Assembly: GCF_003443655.1 (NCBI RefSeq)
Contig: NZ_CP031941.1
Coordinates: 5,206,501-5,270,500 of the forward strand
Direction: 5' to 3'
DNA from: Nostoc sphaeroides
GTDB lineage: Bacteria; Cyanobacteriota; Cyanobacteriia; Cyanobacteriales; Nostocaceae
DNA: 64,000 nucleotides
Below, piece after piece: positions 53,318-62,058 of this stretch. A program made the translations under genes and the position numbers. Below the pieces are notes generated by a model. That model worked only from the letters and a program-made list of their open reading frames with translations. It was not told the DNA's origin and did not search any database. Position 1 is the first letter of the stretch. Each line of letters begins with the position of its first letter.

Positions 53318-53732
53318 ATGGTGCAACAAATAAGACATAATGAACCGCAATATACCTGTAAGCTGTTACGCAAATAATATTGTACATTTACCTGATGACT
53401 GATGACTGATGACTGATGACTGTTGACTGTTGAATGTTGACCCTTGACTGATGACTGAAAACCCGTCAACAGTCAACAGTTAACGACATCAAAAGTGTTT
53501 ATATAGTTTAGACGCGCATCAGCTTATCATTCCAGTTGAGAAAATTACAGGCAACCAAGACGAAGAAATCATGAGAATTGCTGGCATCAGCCGACTATGC
53601 AAAAAACAAGGTGAAGAATTGTTAGCATCTACCTATGGTTGTAATGAATCACAAATTTTGGAATTAATTCAGCAAGCCCGAATTGAACTAATAACTCAGT
53701 GGTGTGCCCCTCAAGAGCGCAGAGGCATATAA
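53318..53732 (+). pseudogene. small gene split by an R5 MITE
   Basis: ATG 53318 with AGG-type binding site (AAAGGCAGGTAAATA). Frame reads MVQQIRHNEPQYTC and then enters the MITE. Deleting the element and one TA continues in frame: IIPVEKITGNQDEEIMRIAG, then ISRLCKKQGEELLASTYGCN, to stop at 53730. The restored product has about 83 residues, a helical acidic-to-neutral protein with three cysteines. Not recognised. The downstream part has its own in-frame ATG (53571), so a 53-residue product is possible. Confidence 0.7.
53361..53524. mobile_element. R5-family MITE, copy 2 (164 bp, TA target duplication)
   Basis: Ends AGCTGTTACGCA and GCGCATCAGCT, flanked by TA (53359-53360, 53525-53526). Interior GATGACTGATGACTGATGAC and GTCAACAGTCAACAGTTAAC repeats as in copy 1 (42229-42363). 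Interrupts the gene at 53318-53732. Confidence 0.8.
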
Positions 53733-53766
53733 AATCAACGTGGTAACTCGCCCTGAACGCTAACAA

Positions 53767-53796
53767 GCGATGTGTACGACGGGCTATGCCTACGCA
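53767..53796 (+). repeat. short dispersed repeat
   Basis: GCGATGTGTACGACGGGCTA then TGCCTACGC. Same family as the in-frame copies in the cytochrome gene and the FMN oxidase gene; here it is intergenic. Confidence 0.75.
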
Positions 53797-53873
53797 TGAG
53801 GTAGTAAAGGCACTGAAGTGGAAAAACTAATATAGAGAAGTGGAAAAAACAGCGCCGCACTACCAACTAAACT

Positions 53874-54299
53874 ATGTTAACGTTCAAAACTCTGCTACGC
53901 GTCCGCCACTATGAGATGGACGCCCTTGGGCATGTAAATAACGCCGTCTACCAAAATTATCTAGAACAAGCAGCCATTGAGCATTCAGAATACCTGGGCT
54001 TAACTTTGGATGTATATCGACAAGTAGGTGGCGTATTTGTGATGCGGCGGGTAGAAATTGACTATTTACGCCCAGCAGTAGCAGGCGATACCCTAGAAGT
54101 CACTACCTGGTTGAAGGAAATGCGCGGGACTCGTGCCTTGCGATGCTACGAAATTCGTAAACAAAACCAAGATAATTTGTTAGTAACGGCAGAGGCGCTA
54201 TGGGTTTGGGTGGATGCACAGACTATGCGCCCACGACCAATTCCCAGTATCATGTTAGACAAATTTTTGCAAATCCAAAACCCAGGTGTTACAAGCTAA
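53874..54299 (+). CDS. hot-dog fold acyl-CoA/acyl-ACP thioesterase
   Basis: 141 residues. 4-hydroxybenzoyl-CoA-type signature YEMDALGHVNNAVYQNYLEQ near residues 13-32 contains the catalytic Asp, followed by VEIDYLRPAVAGD. In cyanobacteria one such enzyme acts as 1,4-dihydroxy-2-naphthoyl-CoA hydrolase in phylloquinone synthesis; this gene is a candidate but substrate cannot be fixed from sequence. Start ATG 53874. Confidence 0.87.
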   Translation: MLTFKTLLRVRHYEMDALGHVNNAVYQNYLEQAAIEHSEYLGLTLDVYRQVGGVFVMRRVEIDYLRPAVAGDTLEVTTWLKEMRGTRALRCYEIRKQNQDNLLVTAEALWVWVDAQTMRPRPIPSIMLDKFLQIQNPGVTS

Positions 54300-54485
54300 A
54301 AATGGTTTGTTATTCGCCATTTAATAAATCTTAATTATTCTCATGAAAAACAAATGATTGATTTTTTACTCAGGTAATGCTGACGATCAAGAATACACAA
54401 CTATGATGTTATAAGTGCAAAATCTAAATTTGTAGGAACTGCAATCAAAATTAGCTTAGTAAATCAGGATTTTCAAGTCAATATT

Positions 54486-54743
54486 ATGGAGCAAAGTCAG
54501 CCACAACCGCGCCGTGTCGCCGATCAAGTGTTTCAAGAATCCCTCGATCAGTTGGAGGATATCTTACAAGAAAGTTCAACTGAGGATGAAGAAATCCCCC
54601 AAGCACAACTGCATACTAGTAATCTCAGTGAAGTCGAACTCGATCAAGACTTGACAGATATTGATTTAGCGGCTCTTGAGGACGCAGTTGCTGATATTGA
54701 ACAATATCTCGAAGAAATAACAAAAACTAAAGAAAAGTTATGA
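54486..54743 (+). CDS. small acidic cyanobacterial hypothetical protein
   Basis: 85 residues, strongly acidic, predicted helical (VADQVFQESLDQLEDILQES; LAALEDAVADIEQYLEEITK), ending KEKL. No cysteine, no membrane segment. Not recognised, but composition and frame suggest a real conserved gene. Directly followed by a heptamer repeat. Confidence 0.7.
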   Translation: MEQSQPQPRRVADQVFQESLDQLEDILQESSTEDEEIPQAQLHTSNLSEVELDQDLTDIDLAALEDAVADIEQYLEEITKTKEKL

Positions 54744-54745
54744 GT

Positions 54746-54843
54746 TTTAACTCCTAACTCCTAACTCCTACCTCCTAACTCCTAACTCCTACCTCCTAAC
54801 TCCTAACTCCTAACTCCTAACTCCTAACTCCTAACTCCTAACT
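54746..54843. repeat. AACTCCT heptamer array between the acidic protein gene and trmH
   Basis: About 14 units of AACTCCT/ACCTCCT. On the minus strand its last units encode the C-terminus and the stop codon of trmH. A shorter array (55654-55735) flanks the other end of trmH. Confidence 0.9.
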
Positions 54844-55645
54844 CTTGACTTATTTGCCGCCGAGCTTCGTACAACATTAAAGCAGCTGCGATCGCTACAT
54901 TCAATGATTCCACTCCAGGACTCAAAGGAATTCTTACTTGTTTGTCTGCGATCGCTGCTAATTCTGCTGACAATCCAGCACCCTCATTTCCCAGTAAAAT
55001 CAGACTGGGTTTGCGCCAGTCCACTTCCCAATAAGTTAAAGTCGCACTGGGTAAGGTTGCCACTACTTGCATTCCTGCCTGCTGACTTTGTTGAACTGTA
55101 GCTTTTAAATCTTCGCTTACGGCTGTTGCTAGGCGAAACCATTGCCCTGCTGAAGCCCGGAGAACTTTGGGACTGTCTAAATCTACACTGTCTGCACTTA
55201 CCCATAATCCTGATGCTCCAGCAGCAGCAGCAGTGCGAATCATTGTACCCAGATTGCCGGGATCTTGCACGGTTTCTAAAGCCAGAATTATACCAGTAAA
55301 TGGTAGTTGAGTTTGGCGAACACCTCCCGTGGGCGAAGCGCCAACGCTTCGTTTTGCCGTTGCAACTACACCATCCGGTTGGACTGTAGTAGCGATCGCA
55401 TCCAAAATTTCTTTGCTCACAATTTCGGCGCGATCGCATCGGCTACAAGCTTCTTCCCAGAGTGAAGGGTGGGCTGCTTGCCAATCTGGAGTACAACAAA
55501 CTGTTTCTAGTGGGTAATTTACCGCACAAGCTTCCTCTAACAGATGTGTCCCTTCTAATAAAAATAACTGCTGCTTGTGCCGCTCCTTGGTGGAGTGGAG
55601 TTTGCGGATTTGCTTGACTAAGGAATTTTGTAAGCTGGTCAACAT
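54824..55645 (-). CDS. TrmH/SpoU-family RNA 2'-O-methyltransferase
   Basis: 273 residues from ATG 55645. N-terminal substrate-binding region (LTSLQNSLVKQIRKLHSTKE, FLLEGTHLLEEA), then SPOUT motifs LALETVQDPGNLGTMIRTAA, ILLGNEGAGLS and VRIPLSPGVESLNVAIAAAL. Methylates 23S rRNA or tRNA ribose. Residues ~104-119 (KRSVGASPTGGVRQT region) are encoded by a dispersed repeat, and the last residues (ELGVRS) plus stop codon by a heptamer array. Both look like repeat additions to an otherwise normal enzyme. Confidence 0.9.
   Translation of the reverse strand: MLTSLQNSLVKQIRKLHSTKERHKQQLFLLEGTHLLEEACAVNYPLETVCCTPDWQAAHPSLWEEACSRCDRAEIVSKEILDAIATTVQPDGVVATAKRSVGASPTGGVRQTQLPFTGIILALETVQDPGNLGTMIRTAAAAGASGLWVSADSVDLDSPKVLRASAGQWFRLATAVSEDLKATVQQSQQAGMQVVATLPSATLTYWEVDWRKPSLILLGNEGAGLSAELAAIADKQVRIPLSPGVESLNVAIAAALMLYEARRQISQELGVRS
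55320..55358 (-). repeat. dispersed repeat inside the TrmH-type gene
   Basis: Plus strand reads ACACCTCCCGTGGGCGAAGC then GCCAACGCTTCG. It contains the hairpin CGAAGCG/CGCTTCG and is read in frame as a KRSVGASPTGG-type peptide. Confidence 0.7.
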
Positions 55646-55738
55646 CAAAAAGTTAGGAGTTAGGAATTAGGAGTTAGGAGTTAATTTAGTTTTCTTTCAA
55701 CTCATAACTCTTAACTTCTAACTCCTAACTTGATAGTA

Positions 55739-55819
55739 TGCGGAACCCGGGACTTGAACCCGGAAGCCTTGCGGCACTAGAACCTGAATCTAGCGCGTCT
55801 GCCATTCCGCCAGTTCCGC
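55739..55819 (-). tRNA. trnL-CAG: tRNA-Leu (anticodon CAG)
   Basis: 81 nt on the minus strand. 7-bp acceptor stem GCGGAAC/GTTCCGC, anticodon loop TTCAGGT in a perfect stem (CTAGA...TCTAG), long variable arm (TGCCGCAAGGCT), and T arm CCGGG-TTCAAGT-CCCGG. Discriminator A; CCA not encoded. The long variable arm is typical of class II tRNA-Leu. Confidence 0.95.
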
Positions 55820-56228
55820 TCGCACTTGTCTTTATAGACAATTTCCTATTATTGCGTTATGTTTTACCTTTGTCAAGTAAAAATATAACGCCTCCTTTAA
55901 GAGGCTCAGACTGGAAACAAGTTTTTCCGGGCATTAGGTCGAATCAAAATATTAACTGAACAGTACAGCATTGATTTTTAGAGAACACTTAAGTTAGTTT
56001 ACTGAGTATTTAATTTAGCTTAAAACTACTACTTCTTCGTTCATTTTTGTTAAATTCTTTAAAATCTCAAAACGCTTGCGGCGGCTGGTTTTTAACCATT
56101 ATTCTTCACAAAAAAACAATTGTTTTATGCAATATGCTGTTCTAAGATGTGGACAATTTGAATCTTTACTGTAGAATCAAAACCAACTTCAAACATATAA
56201 AATACGTATTACTTTTGGAGGTAGGCTT
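55820..56228. other. murA upstream region
   Basis: AT-rich with no gene recognised. Ends in a strong Shine-Dalgarno sequence GGAGG (56217-56221). Confidence 0.5.
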
Positions 56229-56231
56229 ATC
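56217..56231 (+). promoter_or_regulatory. strong Shine-Dalgarno sequence facing an ATC codon
   Basis: GGAGG at 56217-56221, 7-nt spacer, then ATC AAT CCT TCT in frame with murA. No ATG exists in frame before the catalytic domain. This marks the probable ancestral murA start. Confidence 0.6.
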
Positions 56232-56288
56232 AATCCTTCTACCAGCTTACCAGATGCCAAAATTGCTCCAGAAGCGGACTCCTCAGTC

Positions 56289-57596
56289 TTGCAAATTTGG
56301 GGTGGGCATCCTTTGCGAGGTCATGTGAAAATTAGCGGGGCAAAAAATGCAGCCCTGGTAATCATGGCTGGAGCCTTGCTGTGTCCGGGCGATTGTCGTA
56401 TCCGCAATGTCCCCTTATTGGCGGATGTAGACCGGATGGGTCAGGTATTATTGGCTTTGGGAGTACGTTTAACCCGGCAAGGCGATATTTTAGACATCAA
56501 CGCCAGCGAAATTAAAACATCAAAAGCTCCCTACGAACTAGTTACCCAACTGAGGGCGAGTTTCTTCGCCATTGGTGCCATTCTGGCAAGATTGGGAGTA
56601 GCACAGATGCCCTTACCAGGCGGTTGTGCTATTGGGGCAAGACCAGTTGACTTGCATGTTCGAGGACTGCAAGCAATGGGAGCGGAAGTACAAATTGAGC
56701 ATGGTATTTGTAATGCCTATGTCCCCGGCAGCAGCCGGAGATTAAAAGGTGCGAAGATTTACTTAGACATCGCCAGTGTCGGAGCTACGGAAAACTTGAT
56801 GATGGCGGCTACCCTGGCAGAGGGCGAAACGATCATCGAAAATGCTGCCAGAGAACCGGAAGTAGTTGATTTAGCTAACTTCTGTAACGCGATGGGAGCG
56901 AAGATTCAGGGGGCGGGGACTAGCAGAATTATTATCGAAGGAGTCCCCAAGCTGCATTCTGTTGACTACAGTATCATTCCCGATCGCATTGAGGCTGGAA
57001 CGTTTTTGCTAGCAGCAGCAATTACCCGTTCCGAACTTCTGCTCTCGCCAGTGGCTCCAGAACATCTTATACCAGTGATTGCCAAGCTGCGGGATATTGG
57101 GGTGACCATAATTGAGGACAAGCCTGAACACTTACGCATTCTGCCTGCGGAAACTTTCAAAGCAACGGATATTGAAACTCAATATCATCCAGGTTTTCCC
57201 ACAGATATGCAAGCGCCGTTCATGTCTTTGCTGACATTGGCCGAAGGCGACAGCGTGATTAACGAATCTGTCTTTGAAAATCGCTTGCGTCATGCCTCAG
57301 AGTTGAATCGCTTGGGGGCAGACATTCGTGTTAAAGGCAACGCTGCTTTCGTTCGGGGAGTACCGAAACTATCTGGCGCACCAGTATTAGGTACAGACTT
57401 ACGAGCATCAGCAGCCCTAGTCATAGCAGGACTGGCGGCAGAAGGAAAAACCACAATTCAAGGATTACAGCACCTCGATCGCGGCTATGATCGACTCGAT
57501 GTGAAGTTGCAGCAATTGGGCGCTAAAATCCTCCGTGTGGGCGAAGCATCAGCAGATGCAGAAATCGCTCCCAGCATCAGTAGTCTGTCAAGTTGA
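56289..57596 (+). CDS. murA: UDP-N-acetylglucosamine 1-carboxyvinyltransferase
   Basis: Transfers enolpyruvate from PEP to UDP-GlcNAc, the first step of peptidoglycan synthesis. Inside-out alpha/beta barrel with ISGAKNAALVIMAGALL, LPGGCAIGARPVDLHVRGL (the catalytic loop usually has Cys followed by Ala-Ile-Gly, as here), PDRIEAGTFLLAAA, and TDMQAPFMSLLTLAEG. 435 residues from TTG 56289. The frame is open upstream through NPSTSLPDAKIAPEADSSV to an ATC codon (56229) with an ideal binding site, giving 455 residues. The true start is unclear: either a non-AUG start or a secondary TTG. Confidence 0.94.
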   Translation: MQIWGGHPLRGHVKISGAKNAALVIMAGALLCPGDCRIRNVPLLADVDRMGQVLLALGVRLTRQGDILDINASEIKTSKAPYELVTQLRASFFAIGAILARLGVAQMPLPGGCAIGARPVDLHVRGLQAMGAEVQIEHGICNAYVPGSSRRLKGAKIYLDIASVGATENLMMAATLAEGETIIENAAREPEVVDLANFCNAMGAKIQGAGTSRIIIEGVPKLHSVDYSIIPDRIEAGTFLLAAAITRSELLLSPVAPEHLIPVIAKLRDIGVTIIEDKPEHLRILPAETFKATDIETQYHPGFPTDMQAPFMSLLTLAEGDSVINESVFENRLRHASELNRLGADIRVKGNAAFVRGVPKLSGAPVLGTDLRASAALVIAGLAAEGKTTIQGLQHLDRGYDRLDVKLQQLGAKILRVGEASADAEIAPSISSLSS

Positions 57597-57949
57597 AATT
57601 GATAGGTTGAACAAGAGGAATTGCCGCAGGCGGCGGGGGACAAGGGGAAAGACTTGTTGCAAGTTCTCCGCTGCTCCCTGTCCCCTGCCTCTTCGTTGAG
57701 ACTGAGGCGGGAATGAGGGAGATAAGCAAGGTAAAATTTTCTCCCCCCTGCCCACCCTGGTTAACAAATTTCGCGGAATTCCCCATCCGTCTTACGGTAG
57801 GCATGGATAGCGAGTGAGGTGACAATTCTACCCCTGAACAAATTGATATGAGCAGATATCAACCGTCATGGAGTGGATGAGGAAAGGAACTCTCTTCCAT
57901 TAGAATAGAGATATCTTGACCATCAATGCCATAAGCGAAAACCATTAGC
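57597..57949. other. intergenic, no gene recognised
   Basis: G/C-rich low-complexity blocks (GGCGGGGGACAAGGGGAAAG, CTCCCCCCTGCCCACCC). No credible ORF or structured RNA seen. Confidence 0.5.
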
Positions 57950-58101
57950 TAATAGGTATATGTTGCAAGGAAAAGTATGGGTCTTGGGAACCAGGACTCC
58001 TGACAAGAGGAGGGAATGTAAGACCAATAGAACTACGCAGTCTTGGAGGCAGTTCCCGTTGAATTGGGAAGCCCCATCCGCATAAGCGGTGGGGTAGTTC
58101 A
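57950..58101 (+). mobile_element. IS200/IS605-type right-end remnant
   Basis: Ends in GAAGCCCCATCCGCATAAGC followed by GGTGGGGTAGTTCAC. This hairpin plus terminal tetranucleotide resembles the right end of cyanobacterial tnpB elements. No tnpB or left end nearby. Right-end scars like this can keep an omega-RNA-like sequence. Recognition is from memory of the motif; the left boundary is approximate. Confidence 0.45.
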
Positions 58102-58181
58102 CATCGTTATACTAACTGTAGGTGACTGGTTTAAATGAACAGCCAGATTCCATAGTTGTGTTTTTTATAGCTTGCTGCACT

Positions 58182-59060
58182 ATGTCTTTCTTCAAAACCC
58201 CTCTGATTGGTTTAAAAGCTGACTCATTTCGTCATCCATTAGACCTGGAAGCTACCAAAACGCTCAAGCAAATACCAGGCATAGATATGTTGGTGCGAAA
58301 TTGGCTTGGGCCAATGGCAGAGCAGGTTTTTTATGTGGAAAATATTGCCTCCAGCATTCTGGTGGGTGAAAAGCAACTGCCCGATTTATACAAGCTGTTG
58401 TTAGATGCCTGCAAAATCCTGGATATAGAGCCTCCCCAGTTGTACGTCCGGCAACATCCGGCTCCCAACGCCTATACTTTTGCTGTGCGGGGTAAGCAGC
58501 CGTTTGTTGTGCTACACACATCCCTGATTGATATCCTCACACCAGAAGAAATACAGGCAGTAATTGCCCACGAGTTGGGGCATCTCAAGTGTGACCATAG
58601 TGTTTATTTGACGCCTGTAAATTTATTAATATTAGCTGCGGCGATTGTGCCCAATGTTGGAACCTTCGTTGCTCAAGCGATACAGGCACAGCTTTTAGAA
58701 TGGGTACGCTGTGCTGAGTTTACCTGCGATCGCGCCGCATTACTAGCAACCCAAGACCCCAAAGTTGTTATGTCAGTATTGATGAAGTTGGCGGGTGGTT
58801 CCCCCACCTTAGCGCCACAACTGAATCTCGATGCCTTTGTTGACCAAGCTCGTGCTTACGATGATATTAGCAAGACCGAACTAGGTGAAATGGTCAAAGC
58901 TGCCCGCACAGCCCAATTAACCCATCCAGTGCCAGTGCTACGGGCGCGAGAAATCGACCGTTGGGCAAGCAGTACAGAATATCAATCTTTAATCCAAAGT
59001 CATGGACTGAAGTCTACAAGTAATGAAGTTGCACCCAAAGGCGGATGGCGAAACTGGTAA
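58182..59060 (+). CDS. M48-family metalloprotease (HtpX-like)
   Basis: 292 residues from ATG 58182 (MSFFKTPLIGL); an in-frame GTG at 58122 adds a repeat-derived stretch. Zinc motif VIAHELGHLKCDH at ~145, third ligand E in CAEFTCDRAAL, and a hydrophobic segment (VNLLILAAAIVPNVGTFVA) that probably anchors the protein. This short form, without HtpX's N-terminal membrane pair, is common in cyanobacteria. Acts in membrane-protein quality control; substrates unknown. Confidence 0.88.
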   Translation: MSFFKTPLIGLKADSFRHPLDLEATKTLKQIPGIDMLVRNWLGPMAEQVFYVENIASSILVGEKQLPDLYKLLLDACKILDIEPPQLYVRQHPAPNAYTFAVRGKQPFVVLHTSLIDILTPEEIQAVIAHELGHLKCDHSVYLTPVNLLILAAAIVPNVGTFVAQAIQAQLLEWVRCAEFTCDRAALLATQDPKVVMSVLMKLAGGSPTLAPQLNLDAFVDQARAYDDISKTELGEMVKAARTAQLTHPVPVLRAREIDRWASSTEYQSLIQSHGLKSTSNEVAPKGGWRNW

Positions 59061-59155
59061 AAGTACTGGTGAAATAGCACTTATTAAAGTTCTTGAGGCG
59101 AACTATGAGCGATTCACTGTGATGTAAAATGCTGGTACAGCCCAAAAATCAGCTA

Positions 59156-60058
59156 ATGACCAGGTTTCCTTACGACCAGTTCGCCAAAGACTATCTTAAA
59201 GAATTGTTACAACCATTGGGAGAAGTAGAAACAAGTCGGAAAGTTCCAGCCCAAATCCGAGAGATTGATGTTTATTTTCTACCTTCACTCCAATCGACAA
59301 ATACAATAGAATTAGGGCTGCTAGGAAAATTTGCGGCTGAACCTGCATTAGTTGAACCATTTAGAAATGCAGCTACAATTGCGGAGATACGCAGTTGCAT
59401 AAATAAATTGTTTGATATCTTTGCTGAAGTAAAACGTCAAGCTAAAGGTGATAAAACTCGGCTTTCAGAATCAGAATTACCACGTTTGTGGATTTTATCA
59501 CCCACGGCTTCTGAATCTATATTGGATGGTTTTAGAACTAACCTAGATGAAGAAAATTGGGGAATAGGAGTACATTTTTTAGGCGATTATTTTAGAACAG
59601 CAATTGTGGTAATTCACCAATTAACCTGTACAGAAGACACACTATGGTTGAGAATTTTAGGTAAGGGAAGAGTTCAGCAACAAGCAATAGACGAACTAGA
59701 AGCACTTCCGCAAAATAATCCCTTACGTTCCAAAGCAATTGATTTATTATTAAGTTTAAAAACTACCTTAGAATTCAATCACAATATAGACGACGAGGAT
59801 AGAGATTTAATTATGCGTTTATCACCTATTTACGAGCAAAAATTAGCAGAAGTTAAACAAGAAGGAATTCAAGAAGGAATTCAAGAAGGAATTCAAGAAG
59901 GAATTCAAGCAGAACGTCGTAATGTTATAGAGAATTTGTTGCAAGTTCGCTTTGGTTCTTTAGATGCAGAACTAAGAGGAATTACTGAAGCTTTATTGGC
60001 ATTATCTCCAGAGGAATTTACTCCTTTATTGCTGCAACTATCCAGGGAAGAATTATAA
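59156..60058 (+). CDS. Rpn/PD-(D/E)XK-like putative transposase-type nuclease with DUF4351-like tail
   Basis: 300 residues from ATG 59156 (MTRFPYDQFAKDY). N-terminal ~220 residues resemble the Rpn/COG5464 family (YDQFAKDYLKELLQPLGEVE, EIDVYFLPS), whose members act as recombination-promoting nucleases. An in-frame 12-bp repeat (QEGI x4, 59860-59907) links it to a C-terminal helical DUF4351-like tail (RRNVIENLLQVRFGSLDAEL). Acidic catalytic residues are plausible (E43/D45 region) but not certain. Family expanded in cyanobacteria; role unknown. Confidence 0.75.
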   Translation: MTRFPYDQFAKDYLKELLQPLGEVETSRKVPAQIREIDVYFLPSLQSTNTIELGLLGKFAAEPALVEPFRNAATIAEIRSCINKLFDIFAEVKRQAKGDKTRLSESELPRLWILSPTASESILDGFRTNLDEENWGIGVHFLGDYFRTAIVVIHQLTCTEDTLWLRILGKGRVQQQAIDELEALPQNNPLRSKAIDLLLSLKTTLEFNHNIDDEDRDLIMRLSPIYEQKLAEVKQEGIQEGIQEGIQEGIQAERRNVIENLLQVRFGSLDAELRGITEALLALSPEEFTPLLLQLSREEL

Positions 60059-60158
60059 GGGAAATGCCGAAAACCCCTGAGAGACAGGTGCGTAAGCACC
60101 GTATCTCGTACTTCAGACAGGGGATGAAGGCTAGCAGCACCGTTCACGGTGTTCCGAC

Positions 60159-60563
60159 CTAACCTTTTTGGTGTGCAATATACTCTATTACATTTTTTGT
60201 AGAAATATTTCCAGCAGTTGAAACGAAATAGCTTGGTGTCCATAGAGTTGGAAGTTTAAGCAATTCTGGAAACTCTTTTCTTAAGTGATGAGAAGCCCGT
60301 CCTTTAATTCTATTCATGATTTGGGATGGGTTATCTGTTGGTTTCACGTTCAAAAACAAGTGAACGTGGTCAGGCATGATTTCCATTGCAACAATTTTCC
60401 ACCTATTTTCAATGCAAACTTCACAAATAATTTGCTGCAACCTTTCTGCTACTCCACCTATCAATACCTTCTTTCTGCGCTTGGGTATAAAAACAAAATG
60501 ATAGTTGAGTAGTGATATTGCATTACCTTCGTGTCTGTACTCGTCTGGAGAAAAACTTCCCAT
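60159..60563 (-). CDS. tnpA: IS200/IS605 transposase TnpA (Y1 HUH)
   Basis: 134 residues. HUH motif in DHVHLFLNVKP (residues 65-75), and the catalytic-tyrosine helix near the C-terminus (STKNVIEYIAHQKG). N-terminal NYHFVFIPKRRKKVL is the family signature. Cuts and joins single-stranded transposon ends without target duplication. Divergent from tnpB. Start ATG 60563. Confidence 0.92.
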   Translation of the reverse strand: MGSFSPDEYRHEGNAISLLNYHFVFIPKRRKKVLIGGVAERLQQIICEVCIENRWKIVAMEIMPDHVHLFLNVKPTDNPSQIMNRIKGRASHHLRKEFPELLKLPTLWTPSYFVSTAGNISTKNVIEYIAHQKG

Positions 60564-60642
60564 ACTTCCCTAATTAGTGATTGTGTTTTGTCTATATATA
60601 GTGTATATTTGACTTAATCAATCAACAAGGGGGTGATAGTAT

Positions 60643-62058
60643 TTGCTGACAAATTACGTTTACAAGCTTCGTCCTAACATTACTCAGTCAACTAAATTGA
60701 GTAGTTGGTTGGATATGCTTCGTTCTACTTACAACTGGAGTTTAGCCGATAGAATAGCCCAATACAATCAACAGTTCATCCAGGGTGAATATTGTGACAT
60801 CAGGACTAGATCGGAGGCGTGTCCACTTACTTGTTTCGTTAGCAAAAATGGTGCAAGCGGAGAGCCTTGGAAGGATGTCAAAGTGGGCAAAGATGGTAAG
60901 GATAAAAATCCACGGCGCAGTGCTGGAGATATCCAAATAACAGCGTTGCCAGATTTGAAGAAAGCTAGACCTTGGTTTGCTGAAATCGACTCTACGGTGT
61001 TACAGCAAAATGTAAAACGTTTGGACACTGCTTACAAAAACTTCTTTGAGGGTAGGGGATTCCCCAAGTTTAAGAACCGCAGTAACTTTACCTCTTTCAC
61101 ATTCCAGATGGGTGTTAAAGTTCAAAGCAGTAAAATCTATCTTCCTAAGTTAGGATGGATGCGGTTTTTTAATTCCCGCTTAATACCGAATGGATTTACT
61201 ATCAAAGCTGCGACAGTTAGAAAACGTCAGGATGGTTGGTATGTCTCAATTCGGATTGAGGACAAAGCTATACCTAGCTATGCATCAAAACCATTGGATG
61301 AAGTTAATTCTATTCTTGGTTGCGACCTGGGGATAACAAAACTTGTCCATTTGTCAGACAGGCATCAAATCGATAATCCTAAGTTTTCAACCAACAAGAA
61401 ATCTAAACGGACTTTAAAGATTAGACAAAGGAGAGTTAGCAAAAAAGTTAAAGGCAGTAAAAACCGTAAAAAAGCAGCCAATAATTTAGGACGTTTTCAT
61501 AAGAAAACTGTAGACAAAAGAACAGCTTACCAGTGGCATGTTGCTAATAAGATAGTTTCTAGAAAGGTTGATGCTATTGCGTTAGAAGACCTCAATGTTT
61601 CGGGAATGATGAGGCGATGTAAAATTAAAGTTGACGAAAAAACTGGTAGATTTCTCAAAAACGGACAATCTAGAAAAAAAGGATTAAATCGCGCTATCTC
61701 TGATGCAAGCTGGGGTGAGTTGATTTTAAAGATTCAGTATCTCGCTGCAAAGCTTGGAAAGGTCGTAATTAAAATTAACCCCAAACACTCATCCCAAGAA
61801 TGCAGAAAATGTAAGCATGTTGATAAGTCTAATCGTGATGGTGAGAAGTTCATCTGCACCCAGTGCGGGGATCACGAACACGCTGACATAGGTGCAGCCA
61901 AGACAATCAGGGATAGAGGTTTTGAGATAGTACGCGGGGACTCTGCGAAACTTGCTGCTCGACAGCTAAACGCCCAAAAGATATTACCACGCTCCATGAG
62001 CAAACGTGGTGAGTTTGGGAACCTGAGCAATCAGGATATTAAGATTGTGAAGTCTTAA
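60643..62058 (+). CDS. tnpB: TnpB, RNA-guided nuclease (IS605 type)
   Basis: 471 residues from TTG 60643 (AGGGGGTG upstream). RuvC acidic residues: GCDLGITKLVH, ALEDLNVSGMM, and EHADIGAAKTIRDRG. Zinc finger CRKCKHVDKSNRDG...CTQCGDH. About 60 residues longer than the copy at 24878, partly from a charged insertion near residues 67-100 (GEPWKDVKVGKDGKDKNPRR). The 3' end overlaps the transposon right end, where the omega-RNA would be encoded. Probably active. Confidence 0.92.
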   Translation: MLTNYVYKLRPNITQSTKLSSWLDMLRSTYNWSLADRIAQYNQQFIQGEYCDIRTRSEACPLTCFVSKNGASGEPWKDVKVGKDGKDKNPRRSAGDIQITALPDLKKARPWFAEIDSTVLQQNVKRLDTAYKNFFEGRGFPKFKNRSNFTSFTFQMGVKVQSSKIYLPKLGWMRFFNSRLIPNGFTIKAATVRKRQDGWYVSIRIEDKAIPSYASKPLDEVNSILGCDLGITKLVHLSDRHQIDNPKFSTNKKSKRTLKIRQRRVSKKVKGSKNRKKAANNLGRFHKKTVDKRTAYQWHVANKIVSRKVDAIALEDLNVSGMMRRCKIKVDEKTGRFLKNGQSRKKGLNRAISDASWGELILKIQYLAAKLGKVVIKINPKHSSQECRKCKHVDKSNRDGEKFICTQCGDHEHADIGAAKTIRDRGFEIVRGDSAKLAARQLNAQKILPRSMSKRGEFGNLSNQDIKIVKS

